A stretch of DNA of 64,000 nucleotides, taken from NCBI GenBank assembly GCA_004557645.1, contig SFGI01000003.1, positions 1-64,000 on the forward strand. Direction: 5' to 3'. The stretch comes from [Eubacterium] saphenum. Lineage in GTDB: Bacteria > Bacillota > Clostridia > Lachnospirales > Anaerotignaceae. A program made the position numbers and the translations under genes. The notes below the pieces were generated by a model. It was not told the DNA's origin and searched no databases. It saw only the letters and a list, made by a program, of their open reading frames with translations. How positions within the stretch are numbered: position 1 is the stretch's first letter; each line of letters begins with the position of its first letter. Shown here one piece after another: positions 49,068-57,901 of this stretch.

Positions 49068-50377
49068 ACACGAGAGATATGATCGATATGGCTCTGCGGA
49101 ACCTTTTGAAGCGAAAGGTGCGTACCGTTCTGACGATCCTTGGGGTTGTGATCGGCACGGCGTCCATCGTTGTCATGGTTTCCATCGGCATCGGCATGAA
49201 TAAAGGTTTTGCCCAACAGTTGGAAAACTGGGGCAGCCTGCAGGTCATCAACGTATACCCCAGCGGCGGTATGGTGTATGATGAGGAATCGGATTCCATG
49301 AAGCAGGAGAAAAAGCAGGACGAGCTGAACGCCAAGGCGGTGGAAGCCTTTCGCCAGATGGAGCATGTGGAAGCGGTTTCCCCTGTGATAGAGGAATATA
49401 TGTATCTGACGGCAGGAAAATATGTTGCCGATGCCAGTATTATGGGCATTGAACCCGGCGCAATGGAAGCTTTGGGCTATAAAGTGGAAGAAGGGCGCGC
49501 TCTGTCGGCGGAGGACAGCAAAGCCATCGTTGTGGGGGGCGGCGTAGAGTTTTACGATCCAAAGATGAGCTGGGAAATGCGGTATACCTCGGAACCGCCT
49601 GCGGTGGATGTATTGAATGAAAAGATCAGTATCACCTATGACTGGAATTATGGCACACGCAATGCGGACAAGAGCATCAAGCCTGTGAAGGTGGATGCTG
49701 TGGGCAAGCTTTCTGCGGAAGGCAGCGACAGCTGGCGTGTCATCATGCCCATCAAGGAATTGGAAAAGCTGCAGAAAGCCAGACAGGAATGGGAGCAAAA
49801 AAAATACGGTTCCAACAATTCCTCCAACCGCAATCAGTCTAAGGAATATCAGCAGGTTTTGGTAAAGGTGGATGAGATGGATCATGTCCAGTCGGTGCAG
49901 CAACAGATCAAAGATATGGGGTTCCGTGCCTCCAGTCTGACAGATGAACTGGAAGCCATGAAAGAGACCACCAAAATGCTGCGGCTGGTGCTGGGGGCCA
50001 TTGGTGCAGTCTCTATGGTGGTGGCAGCCATCAGTATCACCAATACCATGGTCATGGCTATTTATGAGCGAACGAAGGAAATCGGCATCATGAAGGTCAT
50101 CGGTGCATCCTTGAAGGATATCAAAGGTTTGTTCCTGACAGAAGCAGCCTTCATCGGGTTTTCTGGCGGTGTCATCGGGATCGTGGTGAGCTTTGGCATC
50201 TCGTTTATCGTGAATGTCGTGGCAGCCCGGCAGGGCAGCACCATGCAGTCCTCCATCCCTCTTTGGCTGGCTTTGGGGGGCGTGGCCTTTGCCACGGGCG
50301 TTGGCATCCTTTCGGGCTATCTGCCTGCAAAACGGGCCATGAAGCTGAGTGCATTGACAGCCATCAAAACCGAATAA
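49064..50377 (+). CDS. ABC transporter permease, FtsX/MacB family
   Basis: A 437-residue permease with an N-terminal transmembrane segment (VRTVLTILGVVIGTASIVVM), a large extracytoplasmic MacB-type domain and three C-terminal segments around the FtsX loop YERTKEIGIMKVIGASLKDI. Overlaps the surface protein gene by 4 bases, so the three genes make one operon. Confidence 0.92.
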   Translation: MNTRDMIDMALRNLLKRKVRTVLTILGVVIGTASIVVMVSIGIGMNKGFAQQLENWGSLQVINVYPSGGMVYDEESDSMKQEKKQDELNAKAVEAFRQMEHVEAVSPVIEEYMYLTAGKYVADASIMGIEPGAMEALGYKVEEGRALSAEDSKAIVVGGGVEFYDPKMSWEMRYTSEPPAVDVLNEKISITYDWNYGTRNADKSIKPVKVDAVGKLSAEGSDSWRVIMPIKELEKLQKARQEWEQKKYGSNNSSNRNQSKEYQQVLVKVDEMDHVQSVQQQIKDMGFRASSLTDELEAMKETTKMLRLVLGAIGAVSMVVAAISITNTMVMAIYERTKEIGIMKVIGASLKDIKGLFLTEAAFIGFSGGVIGIVVSFGISFIVNVVAARQGSTMQSSIPLWLALGGVAFATGVGILSGYLPAKRAMKLSALTAIKTE

Positions 50378-50385
50378 AATCAAGC

Positions 50386-50421
50386 AAAGGCATTTCCCAT
50401 TTTGAGAGTGCCTTTCTTTTT
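50386..50421 (+). terminator. Terminator of the exporter operon
   Basis: AAAGGCA and TGCCTTT with a 16-base loop, followed by CTTTTT. Confidence 0.65.
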
Positions 50422-50495
50422 GAAAAATTTATATCATAGTTTCTTTTTTTCTGCAAAAACTAACGGCAATATGGCAAGCGGAAAGGAAGAAAAGT

Positions 50496-51164
50496 ATGCT
50501 CATTGAATTTGCCAGTGCGCCTGCGGCGGCGGGGCTGTTTTTTCTGTATATCAAGGATAAATATGAAAAGGAACCGTGGAAAATGCTCTTTCTGGGTCTG
50601 TTGTTTGGGCTGTATACAGCGGCGGTGGTCTATGCCTTCGGCACTTGGCTGGAGGTGCGTTTTCCCCATGAAGAAACACCCTTTTATACGGCATTTTTTA
50701 GCTCGGCGGGAGTAGAGGAGCTGGTGAAATTTATCTTTCTATTTCTGCTCATCTGGGGAAACAAAAACTTCAACGAGCCTTTGGACGGCATTGTTTACGG
50801 TGTATTTGTATCCCTTGGCTTTGCTTGGGTGGAAAATATCATTTATGTGACCCATCCCGTTTTGGGGGGCTATGATACGGCACTGACCCGGGCCTTCCTT
50901 TCTGTGCCGGGGCATGGATTATTTGGGGTACAGATGGGTTATTATCTGGCCCAGGGAAAGTATCGGAATGAGAAAAAATATCTGCCCTTGGCGTTTTTCA
51001 TGCCCTATCTGGCCCATGGGCTGTATAATTTTTTCCTGCTGGAAAAGGATTGGATCTGCTGGGTGCTTTTCGCGGCCCTGGAAGTCTGGCTTTGGGCATC
51101 GGGCATGGGAAAGATCAGGCAGCTGCAGATCTGCTCTCCCTTTCGCAAAAAAGACATGGGATAG
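50496..51164 (+). CDS. PrsW-family intramembrane metalloprotease
   Basis: A 222-residue membrane protein. Family motifs: EExxK in GVEELVKFIF, FAWVENIIY, and His in VPGHGLFGVQMGYY and YLAHGLYN, all within transmembrane segments. PrsW in Bacillus cleaves the anti-sigma RsiW; the target here is unknown. Confidence 0.88.
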   Translation: MLIEFASAPAAAGLFFLYIKDKYEKEPWKMLFLGLLFGLYTAAVVYAFGTWLEVRFPHEETPFYTAFFSSAGVEELVKFIFLFLLIWGNKNFNEPLDGIVYGVFVSLGFAWVENIIYVTHPVLGGYDTALTRAFLSVPGHGLFGVQMGYYLAQGKYRNEKKYLPLAFFMPYLAHGLYNFFLLEKDWICWVLFAALEVWLWASGMGKIRQLQICSPFRKKDMG

Positions 51165-51200
51165 GTTCGGACCCGCCGGGAGAATCTTTTTGGAAATACC

Positions 51201-51229
51201 TTGAAAAAGAATGGAAAAAGCGATATACT
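51201..51229 (+). promoter_or_regulatory. Promoter of the NUDIX gene
   Basis: TTGAAA (51201-51206), 17 bases, TATACT (51224-51229). Confidence 0.75.
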
Positions 51230-51269
51230 ATAGACAGTGCGAAAAACTGAATAGGCGGGAGGAAAAACG

Positions 51270-51734
51270 ATGATAGAAGCAGTCAGCTGCGGCGGCGTCG
51301 TGATATACAAGTGGAAGATCCTTCTGCTGTATAAAAACCAGAATGGCAGATACATGGGCTGGGTCCTTCCAAAGGGCACAGTGGAAGAAGGCGAGACTTA
51401 TCGGCAGACAGCTTTGCGGGAAGTAAAGGAAGAAAGCGGGGCCAACGGCGAGATCATCAAATACGTCGGCAAGACCCAGTATACCTTCAAAGGCAGCGAG
51501 GATACCGTCAGCAAAACTGTGCATTGGTATCTGATGAGTGCCAATTCCTTCTACTGCAAACCCCAGAGTGAGGAATTCTTTGCCGATGCCGGCTTCTATA
51601 AATTCCATGAAGCTTACCATCTGCTCAAATTCAACGATGAACGCCAAATCTTGAAAAAAGCATACTATGAATATAGTGAAATGCGGAAAAACAAAGAGTT
51701 TTTGAGAAAGAAATTCGGTGAAAGCAAATCATAA
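51270..51734 (+). CDS. NUDIX hydrolase
   Basis: A 154-residue pyrophosphohydrolase. The NUDIX box GX5EX7REVXEESG is complete in GTVEEGETYRQTALREVKEE followed by SG. Substrate is not determinable. GGCGGGAGGAAAAACG precedes the ATG. Confidence 0.9.
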   Translation: MIEAVSCGGVVIYKWKILLLYKNQNGRYMGWVLPKGTVEEGETYRQTALREVKEESGANGEIIKYVGKTQYTFKGSEDTVSKTVHWYLMSANSFYCKPQSEEFFADAGFYKFHEAYHLLKFNDERQILKKAYYEYSEMRKNKEFLRKKFGESKS

Positions 51735-51758
51735 AAAACCAAAAGGAGAGATGCGATT

Positions 51759-52052
51759 ATGAAAAAATATTTTGAAGCAGCACCTAACTTTGATGGTCTG
51801 AAAGAAAGAATCATCGTTTTGAAAGACGGCGAGGACAAAAAGACTTTGTTTGCTGTGATCGCTCTGGTAACAGCTGTATTGATTGCTGTCACAGTAGGCG
51901 TAGTTTACCTGCTGAAAACAAAAATGGATGACGAATATGAAGAAGAATGGGATTACGACTGGGACGATCTGGACGACGAATTCTGTGAAGACGATGAATG
52001 CTGCTGCACAGATAAAGATGTTGACGATTCTGTAAAAGTAGAACAGGCTTGA
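51759..52052 (+). CDS. Small membrane protein with an acidic, cysteine-rich tail
   Basis: A 97-residue protein: a short N-terminal segment, one transmembrane helix (TLFAVIALVTAVLIAVTVGVVYLL), then a very acidic tail (EEEWDYDWDDLDDEFCEDDE) with a CCC cluster. AAAGGAGAG precedes the ATG. Its tail might bind metal; function unknown. It follows the NUDIX gene by 24 bases and is probably cotranscribed. Confidence 0.8.
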   Translation: MKKYFEAAPNFDGLKERIIVLKDGEDKKTLFAVIALVTAVLIAVTVGVVYLLKTKMDDEYEEEWDYDWDDLDDEFCEDDECCCTDKDVDDSVKVEQA

Positions 52053-52073
52053 TCCTAATGGAAAAGAAAAATA

Positions 52074-52110
52074 AGAGGGTGGGGATTTTTCCCGCTACGC
52101 CCTCTTTTTT
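52074..52110 (+). terminator. Terminator after the acidic membrane protein
   Basis: AGAGGG and CCCTCT enclose GGGGATTTTTCCC, with a T run after it. Confidence 0.75.
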
Positions 52111-52120
52111 TATGTAAACT

Positions 52121-52145
52121 GGGACAAAAAAGGAACTTGTGGGAC
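52121..52145 (+). promoter_or_regulatory. Candidate CggR operator (autoregulation)
   Basis: GGGAC occurs at 52121-52125 and again at 52141-52145, a 20-bp period equal to that of the direct repeats in the CggR operator CGGGACN6TGTCN4CGGGAC. The TGTC parts are not conserved. It lies 32-56 bases before the cggR start. Confidence 0.55.
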
Positions 52146-52176
52146 GAATGATAGCCAAATAAGGTGTGTGATAAAC

Positions 52177-53205
52177 ATGGAATATAAACTGCAACTGGTC
52201 AAAAAAATCGCGCCGGATTTGACAGAAGAAATTGTAAAGCGCTACCGTGTATTAAAAACTGTCAGATTGCTGCAGCCCTGTGGGCGGCGCCTTGTGGTAC
52301 TTTCCCTTGGCATGACAGAACGTACGGTGCGCAGCGAGATCGAACGGCTGAGTGCCCAGAATCTGGTGCATGTTTCCAAGATCGGCATGAGCCTGACGGA
52401 AGAAGGCATGGAGGTGCTGGAAGGTCTGGAAAGTATCTTCTCTGCCCTGACAGGTCTTTCCATTCTGGAAGAACGGCTGACAGATGCCTTGGGTGCCCAG
52501 AAGGTATTCATTGCCCAGGGGGACAGCGATGGCAGTGAACGGGCCCAGAAGGAAATGGGGCAGCTGGCAGCTCGTGTCCTTTCGGAAAACACAACAGCAG
52601 ACCTGCGGATCGCCATTGCCGGCGGTTCTGCCATGGCGGAACTGGTGCAGGCGGCTTCCGAAGCATCGTCGCCTATGGCGAAAATGGTGCTTCCTGCTCG
52701 TGGCAGCATCGGTCGCAGATTGGAACTGCAGGCAGATACGCTGGCGGCAAAGCTGGCGGATAAATTGCAGGCGGATTATCGCTTGCTGCATCTGCCCGAT
52801 AACCTGAGCCTCCATGTGCTGGATGAAATGAAGAAAGACCCCGATATCGCTGAGACCATCAATGAAATGGAACAGGCGAACATCCTGCTTTTGGGTGTGG
52901 GCAATGCCCTGGAAATGGCAGAAAAACGGCGTTTGGATGAAAATATCCGCAAACAGCTGGAAAAAGATCATGCCGTGGCGGAAGCTTGTGGATATTATTT
53001 TGACGGAACGGGAAAAGTTGTTTATGAAACCCGCTCCATCGGCATAGATTTTAATGATATCGATAAGATGGACTGCATCATTGTGGTGGCAGGCGGCAAG
53101 AAAAAGGCAGAAAGCTTGCTGGCAGTCAGTCATAGTATCCCAAATGGTATTTTTGTGACGGATGAAGGCGCAGCTTTGGAAATGTTGAGACTTGCGGGAA
53201 AGTAA
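52177..53205 (+). CDS. cggR: Central glycolytic genes regulator, SorC family
   Basis: A 342-residue repressor: an N-terminal helix-turn-helix (GRRLVVLSLGMTERTVRSEI) followed by a sugar-phosphate-binding domain with AIAGGSAMAEL, LPARGSIGRRLELQ, LLGVGNALEMA and VVAGGKKKAESL, and FVTDEGAALEML. It resembles Bacillus CggR along its length; in Bacillus fructose-1,6-bisphosphate releases it from DNA. The ATG at 52177 is preceded by AAGGTG at a spacing of 10. In Bacillus it heads cggR-gapA-pgk; here pgk follows directly. Confidence 0.92.
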   Translation: MEYKLQLVKKIAPDLTEEIVKRYRVLKTVRLLQPCGRRLVVLSLGMTERTVRSEIERLSAQNLVHVSKIGMSLTEEGMEVLEGLESIFSALTGLSILEERLTDALGAQKVFIAQGDSDGSERAQKEMGQLAARVLSENTTADLRIAIAGGSAMAELVQAASEASSPMAKMVLPARGSIGRRLELQADTLAAKLADKLQADYRLLHLPDNLSLHVLDEMKKDPDIAETINEMEQANILLLGVGNALEMAEKRRLDENIRKQLEKDHAVAEACGYYFDGTGKVVYETRSIGIDFNDIDKMDCIIVVAGGKKKAESLLAVSHSIPNGIFVTDEGAALEMLRLAGK

Positions 53206-53220
53206 ATCTTATCGTATAAT
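53192..53220 (+). promoter_or_regulatory. Promoter of the pgk operon
   Basis: TTGCGG (53192-53197), 17 bases, TATAAT (53215-53220). It overlaps the end of cggR. Confidence 0.65.
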
Positions 53221-53229
53221 ATCTTTTGA

Positions 53230-53246
53230 GGGACATTTTTCGTCCC
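53230..53246 (+). promoter_or_regulatory. Candidate CggR half operator at the pgk start of transcription
   Basis: GGGAC, six or seven bases, CGTCCC: matches the GGGACN6TGTC half-site but for one base and also forms a small palindrome. It begins 10 bases after the -10 box, a position for repression. The second direct repeat is not seen. Confidence 0.5.
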
Positions 53247-53337
53247 AAATAAAGATGCTATTACTTTCATAATAGAGTGGATTCTTGGCAAAACTTTTAG
53301 GAAAACAGCTCTAGGGAAACAGAAAGGAGAAATACGG

Positions 53338-54531
53338 ATGCTGAATAAGAAAACAGTGGACGATTTACAGGTAAAAGGAAAACGTGTATTGGTAAGATGT
53401 GACTTCAATGTACCTTTGAAAGATGGCGTGATCACAGATGAAAACAGAATCACAGCGGCACTGCCTACGATCAAAAAACTGATGGGCGATGGTGCAAAGG
53501 TCATCCTTTGCTCTCACATGGGCAAACCCAAGGGCGAAGTAAAACCCGAACTTTCTCTGGCTCCCGTAGCGAAGAGACTTTCCGAACTGCTGGAAAAAGA
53601 AGTTGTTTTTGCGAAAGATGACAACGTAGTTGGTGAAAATGCAAAGGCAGCAGTGGCAGCCATGAAAGACGGCGATGTGATCCTGTTGGAAAACACCCGT
53701 TACAGAAAAGAAGAAACAAAGAATGAAGCAAACTATAGCAAGGAACTGGCTTCTCTGGCAGATATTTTTGTTAACGATGCTTTCGGCACCAGCCACAGAG
53801 CTCACTGCTCCACCGTAGGCGTGACAGAATTCGTAAAAGAATCTGCCGTTGGCTATCTGATGGAAAAAGAAATCGAATTCCTGGGCAATGCGGTAAACAA
53901 CCCTGAAAGACCCTTCGTGGCAATTTTGGGCGGTTCCAAGGTTTCCGATAAGATCAATGTCATCAATAACCTGTTGGAAAAGGTAGATACTCTGATTATC
54001 GGCGGCGGTATGGCTTATACCTTTGCAGTGGCAAAGGGCGGCAAAGTCGGCAATTCCCTGCTGGAAGAAGATAAAGTGCCTTATGCTGTGGAAATGATGA
54101 AAAAAGCAGAAGAAAAAGGCGTAAAATTCCTGACTCCTGTGGATACTGTCATTACACAGGAATTCAAAAATGATACAGAATATAAAACAGTGCCTACCGG
54201 CAAAATTCCCGATGGCTGGATGGGGCTGGATATCGGCGAAGGAACCAGAAAACAGTTTGCTGATGCCATCAAAGGCGCAAAAACAGTGGTTTGGAATGGC
54301 CCTATGGGTGTTTTCGAATTTGAAAACTTCGCAAAAGGCACAAAAGCTGTAGCAGAAGCAATGGCTTCCATCGATGCGACCACTATCATCGGCGGCGGTG
54401 ATTCCGCAGCAGCTGTCAACCAGCTGGGTTATGGCGATAAGATGACACATATCTCCACAGGCGGCGGTGCTTCTCTGGAATTCCTGGAAGGCAAAGAGCT
54501 GCCCGGCGTTGTTGCGGTGGATGACAAATAA
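53338..54531 (+). CDS. pgk: Phosphoglycerate kinase
   Basis: A 397-residue glycolytic kinase that makes ATP from 1,3-bisphosphoglycerate. Landmarks: KRVLVRCDFNVPL, LCSHMGKPKGE, GGSKVSDK and GGGDSAAAV. AAAGGAGAAATACGG precedes the ATG. The polysaccharide deacetylase follows after 27 bases. Confidence 0.98.
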   Translation: MLNKKTVDDLQVKGKRVLVRCDFNVPLKDGVITDENRITAALPTIKKLMGDGAKVILCSHMGKPKGEVKPELSLAPVAKRLSELLEKEVVFAKDDNVVGENAKAAVAAMKDGDVILLENTRYRKEETKNEANYSKELASLADIFVNDAFGTSHRAHCSTVGVTEFVKESAVGYLMEKEIEFLGNAVNNPERPFVAILGGSKVSDKINVINNLLEKVDTLIIGGGMAYTFAVAKGGKVGNSLLEEDKVPYAVEMMKKAEEKGVKFLTPVDTVITQEFKNDTEYKTVPTGKIPDGWMGLDIGEGTRKQFADAIKGAKTVVWNGPMGVFEFENFAKGTKAVAEAMASIDATTIIGGGDSAAAVNQLGYGDKMTHISTGGGASLEFLEGKELPGVVAVDDK

Positions 54532-54558
54532 GAAATAACTGAAAAGAGCGGAAATACA

Positions 54559-55473
54559 ATGGGGAGAAGGAAAACAGCGGCGGCTGTGCTTGCTTTGGTC
54601 TTTTCCCTCTTTTCCGTTTCTGCTGCCTATGCGGCAGAGGAGGAAAGAGAAGCAGAGCCCCGCTATGCAAGATATGCCGAAGTGGCAGAAGAGCCGGAAG
54701 CTTTGGCAGGGGAATATATCCCTGTATTGATGTATCATCATTTTGCCATCCGTGATATGGGGATGGGTAATGGTGTGGTGACTACTACAACGGAATTGGA
54801 GGATCATCTCCGATACTTCAAATCCGAAGGCTGGCGTGTCATTTCCCTGGAAGAACTGGATAGAGTGCTGACAAAGGCGGAACAGAAAAAAGAACGGCTC
54901 CATGACGATTCGGAAGGATTGGGGCTGGGTCAAAAATATCTCTGTATCACCATGGATGATGGGTATTACAGCAATTATGATCTGGGGTATCCCTTATTCA
55001 AGCAATACCGTGCCCCTGCTTCTGTCTTTGCGGTGACAGATTTTGTCACAGAGCAGACAGGCATCCAGAAATTCACCTGGAAACAGGCAGAGGAAATGGA
55101 GAAGAGCGGCATGATGAAAATTTACAGCCATTCCGCAGACCATGTACCTGTGGCGGCAGGGGAAGAAGAAACCTTCCTTGCATCTGCCCAGAAAAGCGAA
55201 GAAACGCTGCAGGAATATCTGAAGGGGGAACGGGTGAAGGCCATCGCCTATCCCAACGGAAGGTATACGGAAGAATCCCAGCGGCTTTTGGCGGAGGATG
55301 GCTATGAAATGCAGTTCACCATCGAAGAAGGGGTCATCACAAACACCACACCTATGGATGCGATCCCACGCATCACCGTAACTTCCGGCATGGACGGGAA
55401 AGATGTGGTGCGAAAAATAGAACTGGCTGCGGAGAAAGCCTTCGCGGCGGAAAGTGAAGGTAATGAAACATGA
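54559..55473 (+). CDS. Exported polysaccharide deacetylase (NodB fold)
   Basis: A 304-residue protein with a signal peptide (about 1-24, VFSLFSVSAAYAAEEE). The NodB domain starts IPVLMYHHFAI; the metal Asp pair is in CITMDDGYYSNY and the His pair in YSHSADHVPV. It would deacetylate peptidoglycan or another beta-linked polymer; the substrate is inferred. It lies between pgk and tpiA and overlaps tpiA by 4 bases, so it is expressed with glycolytic enzymes. Confidence 0.88.
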   Translation: MGRRKTAAAVLALVFSLFSVSAAYAAEEEREAEPRYARYAEVAEEPEALAGEYIPVLMYHHFAIRDMGMGNGVVTTTTELEDHLRYFKSEGWRVISLEELDRVLTKAEQKKERLHDDSEGLGLGQKYLCITMDDGYYSNYDLGYPLFKQYRAPASVFAVTDFVTEQTGIQKFTWKQAEEMEKSGMMKIYSHSADHVPVAAGEEETFLASAQKSEETLQEYLKGERVKAIAYPNGRYTEESQRLLAEDGYEMQFTIEEGVITNTTPMDAIPRITVTSGMDGKDVVRKIELAAEKAFAAESEGNET

Positions 55474-56219
55474 GAAAGAAGATCATTGCAGGTAACTGGA
55501 AAATGAATAAAACGCCCAAGGAAGCGGCAGAATTCTGCAAGCTGATGAAGGATAAAGTCGCTTCTGATAATGCAGAAGTGGTATTCTGCGTGCCTTTTGT
55601 AGATCTGTATCCCGTTCTGGAAGAACTGAAGGGCACAGGCATCGGCGTTGGTGCGGAAAATATGCACTTTGAAGAAAGCGGCGCTTTCACAGGCGAAGTT
55701 TCCGCTCCCATGCTGAAGGAAATGGGCGTAGGCTATGTGGTTCTGGGTCATTCGGAACGCCGTCAGTATTTTGGCGAAACGGATGAGTCTGTAAATAAAA
55801 AAGTAAAGAAAGCACTGGAAGCAGGCATCGTGCCCATCATGTGCTGTGGGGAAACACTGGAGCAGCGGGAAGCAGGCATCACCATCGAATGGGTACGCAT
55901 CCAGATCAAATGCGGTCTGGCAGGCGTTTCTGCAGAAGATGTGAAAAAAGTCGTGATCGCTTATGAACCCATCTGGGCCATTGGCACAGGCAAAACAGCC
56001 ACATCCCAACAGGCACAGGAAGTATGCCATGCCATCCGTGAAGTGCTGGCGGAAGTATACGGTAAGGAAGTTGCCGATGCGGTACGTATCCAGTATGGCG
56101 GCAGCGTAAACGGTAAGAATGCCGCAGAGCTTTTTGCCATGGAGGATATCGATGGCGGTCTGGTTGGCGGTGCCAGCCTGAAAGAGGAATTCGCGTCTAT
56201 CGTACACTATAATAAATAA
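55470..56219 (+). CDS. tpiA: Triosephosphate isomerase
   Basis: A 249-residue isomerase of dihydroxyacetone phosphate and glyceraldehyde-3-phosphate. Catalytic residues: Lys in AGNWKMNKTP, His in LGHSERRQY and Glu in AYEPIWAIGTGK. The start overlaps the deacetylase stop. A three-hairpin element lies between it and gpmI. Confidence 0.98.
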   Translation: MRKKIIAGNWKMNKTPKEAAEFCKLMKDKVASDNAEVVFCVPFVDLYPVLEELKGTGIGVGAENMHFEESGAFTGEVSAPMLKEMGVGYVVLGHSERRQYFGETDESVNKKVKKALEAGIVPIMCCGETLEQREAGITIEWVRIQIKCGLAGVSAEDVKKVVIAYEPIWAIGTGKTATSQQAQEVCHAIREVLAEVYGKEVADAVRIQYGGSVNGKNAAELFAMEDIDGGLVGGASLKEEFASIVHYNK

Positions 56220-56253
56220 AATTGTTCTCGTATTTCCTTTGAAATTCCATCCT

Positions 56254-56334
56254 GCAAAAGCATGAATATGCTTTTGCCAATGGGGGTCAAGGGGAATCAT
56301 TCCCCTTGTGGGGGACTGGGGGTGAAACCTCCAG
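56254..56334 (-). repeat. Three-hairpin intergenic element, copy 2
   Basis: Hairpin c GCAAAAGCAT/ATGCTTTTGC (56254-56277), spacer CAATGGGGGTC, hairpin b AAGGGGA/TCCCCTT (56289-56307), then hairpin a CTGGGGGT/ACCTCCAG (56316-56334). The order c-b-a is the reverse of copy 1. It ends 3 bases before the gpmI ribosome site (AAGGAGG from 56337). Confidence 0.75.
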
Positions 56335-56348
56335 AGAAGGAGGCAAAA

Positions 56349-57896
56349 ATGGATAAAAAAACAACAGTTTTGATGATTTTGGATGGCTTTGGCATCAATG
56401 AAAAAGAAGAAGGCAATGCCATCAAACAGGCAAACACCCCTGTGATCGATGGTCTTTTGAAAAAATACCCCGCCGTGCAGGGCTACGCCAGTGGTCTGGA
56501 CGTTGGTCTGCCTGCCGGGCAGATGGGCAATTCTGAAGTAGGTCATCTGAATATGGGCGCAGGTCGTGTGGTTTATCAGGAACTGACCCGTATCACCAAA
56601 TCCATTGAAGATGGAGATTTCTTTGAAAATCCCGAGCTGCTGGCAGCGGTGGAGCATTGTCAGAAAAATGATTCTGCTCTGCATCTGTATGGTCTGCTTT
56701 CCGATGGCGGTGTCCATAGCCATAACACCCATCTATACGCTTTATTACAGCTAGCGAAACGGAATGGTCTGGAAAAGGTATTTGTACATGTATTTCTGGA
56801 TGGCAGAGATACCCCTCCCACCTCCGGCGCGGATTATGCTGCACAGCTGGAAGAAAAAATGCGTGAGATCGGCGTAGGCAAGATTGCCACAGTGACAGGC
56901 AGATATTATGCCATGGACAGAGACAAACGCTGGGAACGTGTGGAAGAAGCCTATAACGCTATGGTACTGGGCAGAGGTACCACAGCTACCGATGCGGTAC
57001 AAGCTATCAAGGATTCCTATGCAGCGGGCAAGACAGATGAATTTGTGGTGCCTACCGTTATGGTAAAAGAGGACGGCATGGCAGTTGGCAAGATCAGCGA
57101 CCATGATGCAGTCATTTTTTATAATTTCCGTCCTGACCGGGCAAGAGAGATCACCCGCTCTTTGTGTGACCCCGATTTTGATGGTTTCACAAGGGAAAAA
57201 GCACCTCAGGATCTGAAATATATCTGCTTTACAGAATATGATGTGACCATTCCCAATAAGGAAGTGGCCTTCAAGCCCCAGAAGCTGACCAATACCTTGG
57301 GGGAATATATTTCTTCCCTTGGCTTGAAACAGCTCCGTACAGCAGAAACGGAAAAATATGCCCACGTTACATTCTTTTTCAATGGCGGCGTGGAAGAACC
57401 CAACCCCAACGAAGATCGGTGGCTGGTGCCTTCTCCCAAGGTTGCAACGTATGATCTGCAGCCAGAAATGAGTGCAGTGGAAGTAACAGACGGCTTGGTG
57501 AAAGCATTGCGTTCCAAGGAATATGATCTCATCATCGTCAACTATGCTAACCCTGATATGGTAGGCCACACAGGAATTCTCCCGGCAGCCATCAAAGCCG
57601 TGGAAACGGTGGATACCTGCATCGGCAGAGTGATGGAGGCATTGCTGGAGGTAGGCGGGCAGATGTTTATCTGTGCCGATCATGGCAACAGCGATCAGCT
57701 GATCGATTACGAAAGCGGACAGCCCTTCACAGCCCATACCACAAACCCCGTTCCCTTTATCTTGGTGAACTATACCGATGGTGTTGGCTTGCGGGAAGGC
57801 GGCAAGCTGGCGGATATCGCGCCGACCTTGCTGGAAATGATGGGACTTTCCAAACCGGAAGAAATGACAGGCACAAGTCTGTTAGTTAGTAAATAA
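56349..57896 (+). CDS. gpmI: Phosphoglycerate mutase, 2,3-bisphosphoglycerate-independent
   Basis: A 515-residue alkaline-phosphatase-like mutase. The phosphorylated Ser is in GQMGNSEVGHLNMGAGR; metal-binding VLMILDGFGINEKEEGNA and FICADHGNSDQLID are also present. The ATG at 56349 is preceded by AAGGAGG; the frame is open upstream through the hairpin element but has no ribosome site. Confidence 0.97.
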   Translation: MDKKTTVLMILDGFGINEKEEGNAIKQANTPVIDGLLKKYPAVQGYASGLDVGLPAGQMGNSEVGHLNMGAGRVVYQELTRITKSIEDGDFFENPELLAAVEHCQKNDSALHLYGLLSDGGVHSHNTHLYALLQLAKRNGLEKVFVHVFLDGRDTPPTSGADYAAQLEEKMREIGVGKIATVTGRYYAMDRDKRWERVEEAYNAMVLGRGTTATDAVQAIKDSYAAGKTDEFVVPTVMVKEDGMAVGKISDHDAVIFYNFRPDRAREITRSLCDPDFDGFTREKAPQDLKYICFTEYDVTIPNKEVAFKPQKLTNTLGEYISSLGLKQLRTAETEKYAHVTFFFNGGVEEPNPNEDRWLVPSPKVATYDLQPEMSAVEVTDGLVKALRSKEYDLIIVNYANPDMVGHTGILPAAIKAVETVDTCIGRVMEALLEVGGQMFICADHGNSDQLIDYESGQPFTAHTTNPVPFILVNYTDGVGLREGGKLADIAPTLLEMMGLSKPEEMTGTSLLVSK

Positions 57897-57901
57897 AACT
57901 T

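Noticed and set aside
56262..56348. N-terminal extension of gpmI through the hairpin element
   Set aside because: The frame is open by chance in the repeat; the AAGGAGG before 56349 and the family N-terminus mark the true start.
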